Shown piece by piece: positions 10,453-19,269 of a DNA stretch of 64,000 nucleotides; positions within the stretch are counted from its first letter, which is position 1; every line of letters begins with the position of its first letter. Under the pieces are notes generated by a model that worked only from the letters and a program-made list of their open reading frames with translations, was not told where the DNA came from and did no database searches. The DNA is from an uncultured Roseibium sp. (GTDB taxonomy: Bacteria; Pseudomonadota; Alphaproteobacteria; Rhizobiales; Stappiaceae). The stretch covers positions 1 to 64,000 of the forward strand of contig NZ_CANLVF010000007.1 of NCBI RefSeq assembly GCF_947494555.1, given 5' to 3'. The position numbers and the translations under genes are program-made.

Positions 10453-10887
10453 TTAAGGAACGATGGTGACGGGCACTGGCGAAGCTTGTGCCAGGCTTCC
10501 GGCGACCGACCCGAATATGCGCGATGAAAGCTGCGAGTGGCCGGTCCGGCCGATCACCAGCTGTTCCACGTCATCTGCTTCGGCAACCTTGATCAAGGTC
10601 TCGGCAATGTGGCCGTAGCGAAGTTCTGACGCTGCTTCGATCCCGCTGTCAGAGAGTTTTTGCATGACCGGATCGAGCACGGCCGATTTCGCACGCTCGA
10701 GTTCCTCTGTCCGGCGTGCATGCCGTTCCTCAAGTTCGGTAGGTGTCAAAAAAGTGTATGGCGACCATTCCAGAATATGGGCCACCACGAGCCCCGATTG
10801 ACTGGCTTTCGCCAAGTTGACAGCAAAATCGAGTGCATTCCCCGATGCGCTGCTGCCATCGTACCCGACGACTATTTTCTTCTTCAT
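10453..10887 (-). CDS. universal stress protein, UspA family
   Basis: The 144-residue protein begins MKKKIVVGYDGSSASG and ends with an ATP-binding segment GRTGHSQLSSRIFGS followed by VAGSLAQASPVPVTIVP. This is the G-x2-G-x9-G(S/T) pattern of nucleotide-binding Usp proteins. It probably forms a cytoplasmic dimer. It is the first gene of a two-gene unit with the AGCS symporter. Pairings of a transporter with a UspA protein often mean ATP- or stress-linked modulation of transport; here that role is only inferred. Confidence 0.92.
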   Translation of the reverse strand: MKKKIVVGYDGSSASGNALDFAVNLAKASQSGLVVAHILEWSPYTFLTPTELEERHARRTEELERAKSAVLDPVMQKLSDSGIEAASELRYGHIAETLIKVAEADDVEQLVIGRTGHSQLSSRIFGSVAGSLAQASPVPVTIVP

Positions 10888-11027
10888 TTAGTTCCCCTTC
10901 TTAACGGCCCCATGCCGTAGAGGAAACCATATTCGAAGTCGTGGGGGAAAGGTTCTCATTTTTCAATTGAATTCAAAAATTTTCTCAATAATTATCGAAA
11001 AATCATAAAATTTTCGGAATTATTACG

Positions 11028-11519
11028 ATGGATAGCCTTGATAGAAAAATACTTTCGATTTTGCAGAAAAACAGTCGCATTTCGATGGCAAGACTGTCAG
11101 ATCAGGTCGGACTTTCCCTGTCGGCATGCCATCGGCGTGTCAAAATGCTGGAAGCGAGCGGGGTCATAGAGGCCTACACGGTCCGTCTGGACCGGGCGTC
11201 TCTCAATCTCGAAATGCAGGTTTTCATCGAAGTGAAACTGACCAGTCCGCGCAGGGAAGATGCGCTGGCCTTCGAGGACGAAATCGCTCGAATGCCAGAG
11301 GTTCTGGAATGCCACCTGATATCCGGTGAGTTCGACTATCTTATCCGGCTGATGACGAAAAACACGGCCGACTATGAGAGAATATACCGGGGACGCCTTT
11401 CGCAAATACCATCGGTCGCCCAGATGAAAACGCTCCTTAGCCTGAGCACGGTCAAGGAATTCGAAGGGTTAAACCTGGAAGACGCGACCGGAGGCAAGAA
11501 CGACAGTCTGACAGCCTGA
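11028..11519 (+). CDS. Lrp/AsnC family transcriptional regulator
   Basis: The 163-residue protein has an N-terminal helix-turn-helix (MDSLDRKILSILQKNSRISM, then SDQVGLSLSACHRRVKMLEASGVI) and a C-terminal RAM effector domain (about 70-150) with GEFDYLIRLMTKNTADYERIYR. It is transcribed divergently from the usp-AGCS unit across a 140-base AT-rich gap (10888-11027), the classic arrangement for an Lrp-type local regulator of amino-acid transport. Its stop is eight bases from the end of the convergent kinase gene. Confidence 0.95.
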   Translation: MDSLDRKILSILQKNSRISMARLSDQVGLSLSACHRRVKMLEASGVIEAYTVRLDRASLNLEMQVFIEVKLTSPRREDALAFEDEIARMPEVLECHLISGEFDYLIRLMTKNTADYERIYRGRLSQIPSVAQMKTLLSLSTVKEFEGLNLEDATGGKNDSLTA

Positions 11520-11526
11520 AAAGTGC

Positions 11527-12435
11527 TCAGGCCGGCTCGAAACAATCCACCAGGGCACCGCGGTGCTGAATGACGGTCCCGGCAAGCCGCGCGCCCGCAT
11601 CAACGCTGGCCTTGATGCTTCCGCTGGATAGATATTCTGCCAGGAATGCCGCGTTGTAGCTGTCACCAGCTGCCGTGGTATCGACAATATTTTGCACAGG
11701 TGAAGGCTGAAACGCGTGTTTTTCTTGCGCGGTCGCACAGATGACTTCTTCAGGTCCATTTTTGACGACGACCATGCCGGCGCCCGCCGACAGGTATCTA
11801 TCGGCGCTCACTTCGGCGGTCGCATCGCCGAAATGTGCCAGCTCATCCTCAAAGGACGGCATGACAAAGTCGCACAGCCCGGCAGCCTGCGTAACACTCT
11901 TGCGCATAACATCTTCGCTTTCCCAAAGACGCGGACGAAGATTTGGATCAAATGCCGTTTTCGCACCTGCTTTTCGCGCCGTCGCCAAGGCCTCAAAAAA
12001 GACCTGTCTGTCCTTCTCCGGAAGGATCGCCAGCGTGATGCCGCTGAAATAAATGAGATTGGCATTCGACAGGTAGGTACGAAGATGGCCAGCATCTGCG
12101 GCCAGTTGGCGCGCGGCGGACTGTGAACGCCAATAAGCAAAGCTGCGCTCCCCGTCCTTCAGCTGGATCATGTAAAGGCCAACGGTCCGATCGTCCAGTT
12201 TGCGTACTGCGCTGACATCCACGTCAGAAGAGCGCAGGAAGTCGAGCATTTCTTCGGACACCTGATCGCGGCCGACAGCGGTAAGATAGCCGACCGTCCA
12301 CCCGTCCGGCAGGCTCTTGCGCGCATACCAGGCTGTGTTCAGGGTGTCCCCGGCAAACCCCATCGCAAAAGTGCCCTGGCCGGTTGGAGCCATCTCCACC
12401 ATGCACTCGCCAACGGCCAAAAATGTCTTGGACAC
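11527..12435 (-). CDS. kdgK: 2-keto-3-deoxygluconate kinase-like PfkB sugar kinase
   Basis: The 302-residue PfkB/ribokinase-fold protein begins VSKTFLAVGECMVEM and carries the C-terminal signature VDTTAAGDSYNAAF with the catalytic Asp. Overall it resembles 2-dehydro-3-deoxygluconokinase, which makes KDPG for the Entner-Doudoroff route in the cytoplasm. The frame extends to 12471, but a GTG at 12435 is chosen: GGAGGAA sits just upstream and the protein then starts where KdgK proteins usually do. A DeoR-family gene lies upstream on the same strand, about 280 bases away, with palindromic sequence between. A decayed paralogue lies at 8393-8705. Confidence 0.85.
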   Translation of the reverse strand: MSKTFLAVGECMVEMAPTGQGTFAMGFAGDTLNTAWYARKSLPDGWTVGYLTAVGRDQVSEEMLDFLRSSDVDVSAVRKLDDRTVGLYMIQLKDGERSFAYWRSQSAARQLAADAGHLRTYLSNANLIYFSGITLAILPEKDRQVFFEALATARKAGAKTAFDPNLRPRLWESEDVMRKSVTQAAGLCDFVMPSFEDELAHFGDATAEVSADRYLSAGAGMVVVKNGPEEVICATAQEKHAFQPSPVQNIVDTTAAGDSYNAAFLAEYLSSGSIKASVDAGARLAGTVIQHRGALVDCFEPA

Positions 12436-12470
12436 ACGTTCCTCCCCAGGAATCATCTCAGAACTGACCA

Positions 12471-12511
12471 CGCAGAAATCGCTGTTTTCTGCGATTTAAA
12501 TCCATTTAAAT
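12471..12511. promoter_or_regulatory. candidate operator upstream of the kdgK-like gene
   Basis: CGCAGAAA (12471-12478) and TTTCTGCG (12486-12493) are perfect inverted arms around seven bases. They are followed directly by two copies of the self-complementary ATTTAAAT separated by CC (12494-12511). The site lies 36-76 bases upstream of the kinase GTG. It may bind the neighbouring DeoR-type regulator, but no footprint is implied by the sequence alone. Confidence 0.45.
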
Positions 12512-12715
12512 TCGGCTTAAGTTAATAACACGAATGGCGACGGCGTCAATCGTCTTCACCGTCAGACTTTAGAAAGGTGTCGTGATGAAGGTCTCCTCGA
12601 ATTCACATCCGGGTGCCGTCTGCCGGTTCCCATGAAATATTGAACGAGTTGCCCTAAGACACCAGTTACATTCGGGAACAATTGGTTTGCCGCAGTTTGA
12701 AGGGCAATGCCGCCG

Positions 12716-13504
12716 TCAGACGGAATTCTGGTCAAGCGCGGTATGGACCTCGGTCTTTGAACCTCGCAGACTTTCCAAAAACGCATCAGGGATGGCCCTG
12801 TCACAGAATACGGCATCAACATCTTTCAGTTGGCCGCCGCGCACATGAGCCGTCCGGCCAAACTTGCTGTGGTCCAGCACGAGATAGGATTTTCGGCAAT
12901 TGGCGAGAATCGATTGGCGTGCGGCGACTTCATCCTCGTGGAAATCCAGGAGCGTCCCGTCTTCATCAACGCCAGCGACGCCGAAGATGCCGACATCCAC
13001 CTTGTAGTTCGAAAAGAAAGCCTGTGCCGCCGAGCCGAGAATGTCCCGGTCGCCATGGCGAAGACGCCCGCCCGCGATCGTAACCTGGAAGGACGGATTG
13101 CTCGAGGCGGTGAAGGCAACGTTCAGATTGTTCGTGAAGACGGCGAGCTTTTCGTGACCGGTGAGTGCCTGCATGACGATTTCCGGCGTCGTTCCGATCG
13201 AAAAAGCAACGGATTGATTGTTCTCGATCTTCTCGCCCACCAGTTTTGCAATGAGCATCTTTTCAGGCAGGTTCAGAATTTGCCGTGTCGAATAATGAAT
13301 GTTGGAGGCCGGCGCTGGAGGCTCCACACCTCCGTGAGTACGGCGTAGGACACCCAGTTCGCACAACCCGTTCACATCCCTTCGGATTGTCTGAGTTGTC
13401 ACATCAAACCGTTCGGCAAGCTCTTCGACCGAGGCAAACCCTGCCTTTTGCACGAGATCGGCGATTTCGGCCTGTCGTTTCGAAATATCAACCTCACCAA
13501 GCAT
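12716..13504 (-). CDS. DeoR/GlpR-family transcriptional regulator
   Basis: The protein (262 residues from the chosen start) has an N-terminal DeoR helix-turn-helix (ASVEELAERFDVTTQTIRRD then LGVLRRTHGG) and a C-terminal DeoR sensor domain with a phosphosugar-binding GTTPEIV loop and DVGIFGVAGVDEDGTLLDF. The frame extends upstream to 13588; the ATG at 13504 is preferred because it places the HTH at the usual distance from the N-terminus, although its ribosome site is weak. It lies between the agl transporter genes and kdgK, all on the minus strand, so it probably controls sugar uptake or the kinase. Confidence 0.88.
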   Translation of the reverse strand: MLGEVDISKRQAEIADLVQKAGFASVEELAERFDVTTQTIRRDVNGLCELGVLRRTHGGVEPPAPASNIHYSTRQILNLPEKMLIAKLVGEKIENNQSVAFSIGTTPEIVMQALTGHEKLAVFTNNLNVAFTASSNPSFQVTIAGGRLRHGDRDILGSAAQAFFSNYKVDVGIFGVAGVDEDGTLLDFHEDEVAARQSILANCRKSYLVLDHSKFGRTAHVRGGQLKDVDAVFCDRAIPDAFLESLRGSKTEVHTALDQNSV

Positions 13505-13612
13505 TTGCTTCCGACCTGATACCTGTTTTTCCACGCCAGCGGCTTCGCTAAGCGGATTGGTTTGCAAGCGCTTTGACTTGAACTCCAATCGTTCAAATTC
13601 AAAGCATGAAAA

Positions 13613-13656
13613 ATCATTTTCATATGAACCTTATTCGACGTTCATATGAAAATGAT
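13613..13656. promoter_or_regulatory. palindromic operator pair upstream of the DeoR-type gene
   Basis: ATCATTTTCATATGAAC (13613-13629) and GTTCATATGAAAATGAT (13640-13656) form a perfect 17-base inverted repeat around 10 bases. Each arm also contains the self-palindrome TTCATATGAA, so the region may hold two tandem regulator sites one helical turn or so apart. It lies just upstream of the regulator, which suggests autoregulation. Confidence 0.55.
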
Positions 13657-13996
13657 ATGACACTTGCGCTGCCACGTGAACCTGCACACGGTCCAGACGG
13701 TGCTTTACAGCCGGTTCGGTGCCGGCCACTGACGAAACGGGAGGATGGGAAGGATAGACGTGCCACCAGGCCTGGCTGCTTGCGTCTCAGAAATTCGATC
13801 TGTGAAAGAGTGTGCTACGGCCAGACCACGTACGCCCGGCAGCGCCGGCAGGTCTTTCGTGAGACACCCGGCACAACACGGTGTGACCCGGGTGTTTCCG
13901 GCTGGGATCGGCCAGCACCCTGCCCCCCTTAACGGGGGAACAGGGGCTGGGAGGAACTTTCTATTGTTTTGTGGCCGTCACCTGAAGAACGCAGCC
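13657..13996. other. gene-free stretch between operator and aglK stop
   Basis: No convincing gene is seen in these 340 bases. The plus-strand frame that opens here runs antisense through aglK and is not credible. A short CCCCC/GGGGG stem at about 13924-13938 could form behind the agl operon, but it has no T-run in either direction. Confidence 0.5.
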
Positions 13997-15088
13997 CTAG
14001 CGATACAAAAAGGATCTGCCATCACTGTCGAACAGATGCAGTTTGTCCTGCACGGCAGTGAGCCGGATTGTTGTGCCCTTGTCGATCTTGTGAATTCCGG
14101 GGAGCTTTGCAATGAGGGACTCCCCCCCGTTCTGCGGCTTGAAATAAAGCACTGTCGTCTCTCCGAGTGCTTCGACAATTTCAACCTCCGCCGACACCAG
14201 GTAGTCATCGCTTTCGGTGACTGTCAGGTCTTCCGGCCGGACACCGAGCTTGACGACATTCCCCAGGTCACTGTCACGCGACGCAATGGGTGCATCAGCA
14301 TGCCCGCCATCGGACATTTGAACTGAAGTGGTGTCGCCGGTAGCGGTGACTTTTGCCTCGATGAGATTCATCGCGGGCGACCCGATAAACTGGGCGACAA
14401 ACGTGTTCGCAGGGCGCTCATAGAGGTCCAACGGCGCGCCGAACTGCTCCACGTCACCGCCATGCAACACCACGATCCGGCTTGCAAGTGTCATCGCTTC
14501 GACCTGATCATGCGTCACATAGATCATCGTGCTTTCCGGCATGCTTTCCTTCAGCTGGGCGATCTCGATCCTGGTCGCGACCCGCAGCGCGGCGTCCAGA
14601 TTGGAAAGAGGCTCATCGAAAAGGAACACTTTCGGATCACGCACAATCGACCTTCCGATGGCAACGCGCTGACGCTGCCCGCCTGAAAGCGCCTTCGGCA
14701 GGCGATCGAGGTATTGCGTGAGCTGAAGCGTCTCGGCGGCGCTTTTGACCGCCTGGTCGATCTCTTCCTTGGATTTGTGCGCAAGCTTCAGGGCAAACGC
14801 CATATTGTCGTAAACGGTCATGTGCGGATAAAGCGCATATGACTGGAACACCATCGCAATGCCGCGCTGCGCCGGGGGCACGTCGTTGACGACGACATCG
14901 TCGATTTCGAGCGTTCCCCCAGTGATTTTCTCAAGGCCGGCGATCATGCGGAGCAATGTCGATTTACCGCACCCCGAGGGGCCGACGAATACGATCAGTT
15001 CACCCTGTTCGATTTCCAGGTTGATATCCCGCAAAACTTCGACTTCGCCATAAGATTTGCTGACATCTTTCAAGGACAAGGAGGTCAT
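13997..15088 (-). CDS. aglK: alpha-glucoside-type ABC transporter ATP-binding protein
   Basis: The 363-residue ATPase belongs to the MalK/UgpC/MsmX group. It has Walker A GPSGCGKST near residue 36, signature LSGGQRQRVAIGR, Walker B VFLFDEPLSNLD, the switch His in YVTHDQ, and a C-terminal TOBE regulatory domain with GVRPEDL (about 235-360). It energises the membrane pair AglF/AglG. It is the last gene of the four-gene unit aglE-aglF-aglG-aglK. The aglA alpha-glucosidase found in rhizobial agl operons is missing here, so the true sugar could differ. Confidence 0.9.
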   Translation of the reverse strand: MTSLSLKDVSKSYGEVEVLRDINLEIEQGELIVFVGPSGCGKSTLLRMIAGLEKITGGTLEIDDVVVNDVPPAQRGIAMVFQSYALYPHMTVYDNMAFALKLAHKSKEEIDQAVKSAAETLQLTQYLDRLPKALSGGQRQRVAIGRSIVRDPKVFLFDEPLSNLDAALRVATRIEIAQLKESMPESTMIYVTHDQVEAMTLASRIVVLHGGDVEQFGAPLDLYERPANTFVAQFIGSPAMNLIEAKVTATGDTTSVQMSDGGHADAPIASRDSDLGNVVKLGVRPEDLTVTESDDYLVSAEVEIVEALGETTVLYFKPQNGGESLIAKLPGIHKIDKGTTIRLTAVQDKLHLFDSDGRSFLYR

Positions 15089-15121
15089 GCCGGCTGCTCC
15101 CCAATGTGTTTCTTGTTCATG

Positions 15122-16273
15122 TTACTTGACCGATCCTGCGAGCAGGCCGCGTACCAGATACCGTTGCATCGCAAAGAAAACCCCAAGCGGTACCGCAATG
15201 GACACGAAGGCAGCTGTTGCAAGGATCTCCCAGTTGCCGCCTCTGGTTCCGAGCAACTCGACGATCTGGTTCGTCATCACCGTTGTCGAACCCGTCGCGT
15301 CGATCAGGAACACCTTTGCCACCAGAAGATCGTTCCAGGTCCACAGGAACTGGAAGATCGCAAAGGACGCCAGTGCCGGAAAACTGAGTGGAAGGATGAT
15401 CCGGGTAAAGATCTGGAAATCGGTCGCACCATCCACCTTCGCATTCTCGATGATGTCCCGCGGCAGGCCAACCATGTAGTTTCGCAGCAGATAGACCGCG
15501 AGCGGCATGCCAAAGGCGGTATGCGCCAGCCAGACACCGAGATACCCTTTCCCGATCCCGATACCGAGATGCAGTCTCAACAGCGGAATGAGCGCCAGCT
15601 GAAGCGGGACGACCAGCATTCCAACCACTGCCGCGATCAGGATCGCGCGGCCCGGAAACTCCATCCAGGCAAGGGCATAGGCGGCAAAGGCCGCCACTAC
15701 GATCGGAATGATCGTTGCCGGTATCGTCACCGTGAGTGTGTTGAAGAACGCCTTGGCCATATTGTCCTGGCCCGACCCCGAAAAGAGGATCGTGGTGTAG
15801 TTGTCGAGCGTGAACTCAGGCGGCACCGTTGCCGTGATGAAAATCCGCTGCCCGCGGCCGGAGAGTTGCTTGTCATTACCGCGCCAGACATAGCTTCCGT
15901 CAGCCTGGAGGGTCACGCTTTCCCCGTCTTTCATTTCGGCGGTATCGCCGGGCTGATAGGCCGAGACATCGCGCGAGGAGACACCCCAGGACCGGATATC
16001 CCGCGGACTGCCTTCAAAAATATTGCCTTCAACGACGAACATGTCGCCGTCTGCCACCCTGTTGTCATCCGGATCGGCGGCCCGATAGACTTCGTTCTGT
16101 TCCGCTGGAAACAGCGCGGCCCACCATCCGGAGCTCGAAATCTGATCCGCGGTCCGGAATGACGATACGAACAGACCGATCGTCGGAAACAGCCAGAGCA
16201 GCACAAGCAAAGCGACGGAGATGTGGACTGCCCAAACCAGTCCGGATTTTTTACCGGCAATGCTGGCCATCAC
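15122..16273 (-). CDS. aglG: alpha-glucoside-type ABC transporter permease
   Basis: The 383-residue inner-membrane permease has six predicted membrane segments and the coupling EAA-like motif ENAKVDGATDFQIFTRIILP near residue 288. Between the first and second segments is an unusually long periplasmic insert of about 110 residues (about 45-155, including GNIFEGSPRDIRSWG). This resembles the AglG permeases of rhizobia rather than the short MalG type. The start overlaps the end of aglF by four bases (ATGA). Confidence 0.88.
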   Translation of the reverse strand: MMASIAGKKSGLVWAVHISVALLVLLWLFPTIGLFVSSFRTADQISSSGWWAALFPAEQNEVYRAADPDDNRVADGDMFVVEGNIFEGSPRDIRSWGVSSRDVSAYQPGDTAEMKDGESVTLQADGSYVWRGNDKQLSGRGQRIFITATVPPEFTLDNYTTILFSGSGQDNMAKAFFNTLTVTIPATIIPIVVAAFAAYALAWMEFPGRAILIAAVVGMLVVPLQLALIPLLRLHLGIGIGKGYLGVWLAHTAFGMPLAVYLLRNYMVGLPRDIIENAKVDGATDFQIFTRIILPLSFPALASFAIFQFLWTWNDLLVAKVFLIDATGSTTVMTNQIVELLGTRGGNWEILATAAFVSIAVPLGVFFAMQRYLVRGLLAGSVK

Positions 16274-17511
16274 TTCATCTCCTTCCGGGCGTTGTAGACG
16301 TTCCAGACCAGGATAGGCGTGACCAACAGCATGATAACGATCGCGCTCGCTGAACCGACGCCCCAGTCATTCGCACGAAACAGCTTGTCGTACATGTAGT
16401 TTGCCAGAACCTGGGTTTCCCACTGGCCATTGGTCATCGCAAAGACGATGTCGAAGACTTTCAAAACGGTCAGTGTGATCGTGGTCCAAACGACCACAAT
16501 GGTTCCCATAATCTGCGGAACCTTGATCTTGAAAAAGATCTGGAAAGGATTTGCCCCGTCGATGATAGCCGCTTCGATCGTCTCTTCCGGAATGCCCCGC
16601 AGGGCGGCAGACAGGATCACCATGGCGAAACCGGTCTGAATCCAGATCAGGACCACCATCAGGAAGAAATTGTTCCATAACGGAACCGTCAACCAGGTTT
16701 GAGCTTCGCCATAAGGTAGCCCACCGATCCAAATGCCCGCCAGCGAACTGAGCGACACCCAGATCAGCCACAGGGCACCAACCGCCACCAGAAGACGCAA
16801 TGGCAACAGCCAACCTGAATGATCTTCGCCCTTGGCAACGATTGCCCGGACAAAGGACCAGGCAACGGAAGCGACGATCACCACGAAACCAAGCAGCAGC
16901 ATGGACGGCAGTACCTGCAGGAGCAGTACCGACCCGATGCCGCCGTCAAACTTTAGCCAGACCGCATTCAAGATGCCGATCTGGTTCTGGTCTTCAGGAC
17001 GCGTGTCGTAAATCAGTTTGAAGATCACCGAAGCGCCGACAAACGAAATTGCCATCGGCATGAATATAAGAGACTTGGCCAGATTGCCCCACTTGATCCT
17101 GTCCGTCAGCTGGGCAACGAGCAGACCAAACGCTGTCGAAACGGCGGGAACGACGATCAGCCAGAGCATGTTGTTCCGGACCGCTTCCCAGAACTTCGGC
17201 TCCGCCATCATCTGGTTGTAGTTGGCGAACCCGACAAACGCGCCGCCCTGGTCCCTGTCCGTCAGCGAAAGACGCAAGGTTTCAAAGACGGGGTAGGCAA
17301 GATAGACGACCAGCGCGAACAGAGCGGGGAACAGGAACAGCCAGGGGCGGATCATGTTCGCACGATTGATGTTCCGTCCGGCATTCGGGCCAGAGGCTGG
17401 AAAAAGAACCTTGTCGATGAACAGGTTCGACAAAAAGAAGTATCCGAGGCAGCCGCCGACACCAATTACAATTACCGTCAGCCCGTAGAGCGCCGGGTTA
17501 TCCGAAAACAT
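16270..17511 (-). CDS. aglF: alpha-glucoside-type ABC transporter permease
   Basis: The 413-residue permease begins with a membrane segment (LTVIVIGVGGCLGYFFL) that is additional to the standard core. A MalF-like set of segments follows, and the cytoplasmic coupling motif EAAIIDGANPFQIFFKIKVP lies near residue 318. It forms the translocation pore with AglG. It lies between aglE (about 140 bases upstream) and aglG (four-base overlap). The extra N-terminal segment and linker are typical for this subfamily. Confidence 0.88.
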   Translation of the reverse strand: MFSDNPALYGLTVIVIGVGGCLGYFFLSNLFIDKVLFPASGPNAGRNINRANMIRPWLFLFPALFALVVYLAYPVFETLRLSLTDRDQGGAFVGFANYNQMMAEPKFWEAVRNNMLWLIVVPAVSTAFGLLVAQLTDRIKWGNLAKSLIFMPMAISFVGASVIFKLIYDTRPEDQNQIGILNAVWLKFDGGIGSVLLLQVLPSMLLLGFVVIVASVAWSFVRAIVAKGEDHSGWLLPLRLLVAVGALWLIWVSLSSLAGIWIGGLPYGEAQTWLTVPLWNNFFLMVVLIWIQTGFAMVILSAALRGIPEETIEAAIIDGANPFQIFFKIKVPQIMGTIVVVWTTITLTVLKVFDIVFAMTNGQWETQVLANYMYDKLFRANDWGVGSASAIVIMLLVTPILVWNVYNARKEMK

Positions 17512-17652
17512 GGCCGATCCATCCCTTTAGTCATTGCAGATCGCTCCCGGCATGTCCGGGCAAAACCTGTCTTGGGGAAAAAGGAGCGTTAAATGCGCTT
17601 TCGTATCAGTCGGCAGTGGCCGGACCTGTTGCAGGGTCCGGCCACTGCAAGA

Positions 17653-19020
17653 TCACTTGAGAGCGTCCCAGCTATTCTGGATTTCACCGGCGACCGCCTT
17701 GGCGTCCTTGCCACCGGTGTAGTCGACCATACCGGTCCAGAATGTTCCTGCACCGACACCGCCTGGCATCAGGTCGGATCCGTCAAAGCGGAAGGTTGTG
17801 GCGTTGACGAGGATTTCGCCCTGACCGCGCAACGTGTCGTTCAGATAGGCTTCCGGATTTACACCCTTGTGCGGTGTCAGAAAGCCGGTTTGAGCCATCA
17901 TCACTTCGTGCGACAGCGGCAGCTGGAAGAACTTCATCAGCTCCGTCGTCGCGTCGGACGGCTTGGTGACCGCCATCAGCGTGCCACCGCCCAGAACCGG
18001 ATTGCCGAGATCCTTGCCGGCATAGGCAGGCAAATAGAAGAAATCGACATCTGCGCCGAATTCGACGCCGTCTGGGAAGAAAGCCGGCACAAATGAGGCC
18101 TGCCGGTGCAGGTAGCATTGCGGCGGTGAGGAGAAGAGACCCTTGGGGCTGTCGCGGAAGTCGGTCGATGCGACCGCGTCAGCGCCTCCGGCAACCTTGT
18201 CGTCGTCGCGTGCGAACCAGCCGAACTCCTCGATGGCGGCAACGACCCGCTCGTCGTCGAACGGAATTTCATTGGTCACCCACTGGTCATAGACATCTGC
18301 CGGCTGGGTCCGCAGCATCATGTCTTCTACCCAGTCAGTGGCCGGCCACCCTGTGGCAGCGCCCGAACCCAGACCGATGCACCACGGTGTTTCACCATCG
18401 GCAACGATCTGTTCTGTCAGCGCCTTGAGATCTTCCATCGATTCCGGCACTTCGTATCCGGCATCTTCAAAGTTTTCCGGAACGTACCAGACGAGGCTTT
18501 TCACATTGACGTTGTAGAAGAAGCCGAAGAGCTGATCGTTGCCATCGGCATCCTTGTAGGTTCCAAGATTGACCCAGCTTTCACCGGCGCCATAGTTGTC
18601 GCCGACCCAGCTTGCCATACCCTCAGGCAGCGGCTGCAACAGGCCCCGCGAGGCCATATCGGAGGCAAGGCCGGGCTGCGGGAAGACAGCGATGTTCGGA
18701 GCCGCACCGGCTTCCGCGTCAATGACGATCTGCTGTTCGAAAGAGTCGGATCCGGTGTAGATGACCTCTGCCCCGGTCGCTTCCGCGAAATAGGCAAGAA
18801 CGTTTCGGAAGTAGCCGTCTTCAGGCTGCAGCCACGGACCGGCGATAGTAACGGTCTGACCTTTGAGATCAGGCGCACTTTCAGCCCAGGCATTGTAGCT
18901 GTCCCAATCGAAAGGCCCTTCGCCGGGGGCAAATTTCAGGTCAGCGGCGCTCGCAGCTCCAAAACCCAGCGAAACGCTTAGCGCCAAGCCTGCGGCGCAG
19001 GCCATCAAACGTGATTTCAT
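17653..19020 (-). CDS. aglE: alpha-glucoside-type ABC transporter periplasmic binding protein
   Basis: The 455-residue protein has a signal peptide (MKSRLMACAAGLALSVSLGF, cleavage after ASA near residue 26), then a family-1 solute-binding fold with an N-terminal KFAPGEGPFDW and a central GSDSFEQQIVIDAEAG. The frame runs to 19176, but the ATG at 19020 is chosen because GGGAGGA lies just upstream and the signal peptide then begins correctly. It is the promoter-proximal gene of the agl unit, divergent from a LacI regulator. A gap of about 140 bases follows before aglF. Confidence 0.9.
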   Translation of the reverse strand: MKSRLMACAAGLALSVSLGFGAASAADLKFAPGEGPFDWDSYNAWAESAPDLKGQTVTIAGPWLQPEDGYFRNVLAYFAEATGAEVIYTGSDSFEQQIVIDAEAGAAPNIAVFPQPGLASDMASRGLLQPLPEGMASWVGDNYGAGESWVNLGTYKDADGNDQLFGFFYNVNVKSLVWYVPENFEDAGYEVPESMEDLKALTEQIVADGETPWCIGLGSGAATGWPATDWVEDMMLRTQPADVYDQWVTNEIPFDDERVVAAIEEFGWFARDDDKVAGGADAVASTDFRDSPKGLFSSPPQCYLHRQASFVPAFFPDGVEFGADVDFFYLPAYAGKDLGNPVLGGGTLMAVTKPSDATTELMKFFQLPLSHEVMMAQTGFLTPHKGVNPEAYLNDTLRGQGEILVNATTFRFDGSDLMPGGVGAGTFWTGMVDYTGGKDAKAVAGEIQNSWDALK

Positions 19021-19137
19021 GTCAGTCCTCCCAGATTGTCCCTTTCGTGGGACATTCCCTTTAAAGTGGCACACCTCACCTACCGGCAGCAATACCGAGG
19101 CTCCTCCTCCGTGCCGTAAACCAACCGGAACCCGGCA

Positions 19138-19153
19138 TCCAAACCGCTTTGGA
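19138..19153. promoter_or_regulatory. LacI-type operator candidate 1 (agl intergenic region)
   Basis: TCCAAACCGCTTTGGA has perfect TCCAAA/TTTGGA arms and a central CpG, the standard layout of LacI/GalR-family operators. It lies in the divergent aglE-lacI gap, 118 bases upstream of the aglE start, and matches the arms of the second site at 19251. Confidence 0.55.
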
Positions 19154-19250
19154 TTTGATCCTAAAGATGTCTGCACACTTCGCTCTTGTCAAGCGAACAA
19201 CTCACGAATTAATGTTGCATTTCAATAACAGCCTGAAGGGAGGGCGCTTT

Positions 19251-19262
19251 CAAAGCGTTTTG
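19251..19262. promoter_or_regulatory. LacI-type operator candidate 2 (at the regulator start)
   Basis: CAAAGCGTTTTG repeats the CAAA-NCGN-TTTG architecture of the site at 19138-19153 and ends seven bases before the regulator ATG. A repressor bound here would block its own gene. The two sites are about 110 bases apart, which would permit looping. Confidence 0.5.
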
Positions 19263-19269
19263 GGCCAGA

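Noticed and set aside
13564-13574. CAAGCGCTTTG as a third LacI-type operator
   Set aside because: It resembles the agl sites but lies within the possible extended DeoR reading frame and far from aglE; too weak to list.
13745-14326. Plus-strand frame of 193 codons beginning in the gap after aglK
   Set aside because: Its second half is antisense to aglK and the first half has no ribosome site or family resemblance.
15104-16162. Plus-strand open frame of 352 codons
   Set aside because: Antisense to aglG; its translation is rich in Arg, His and Gln and has no domain.
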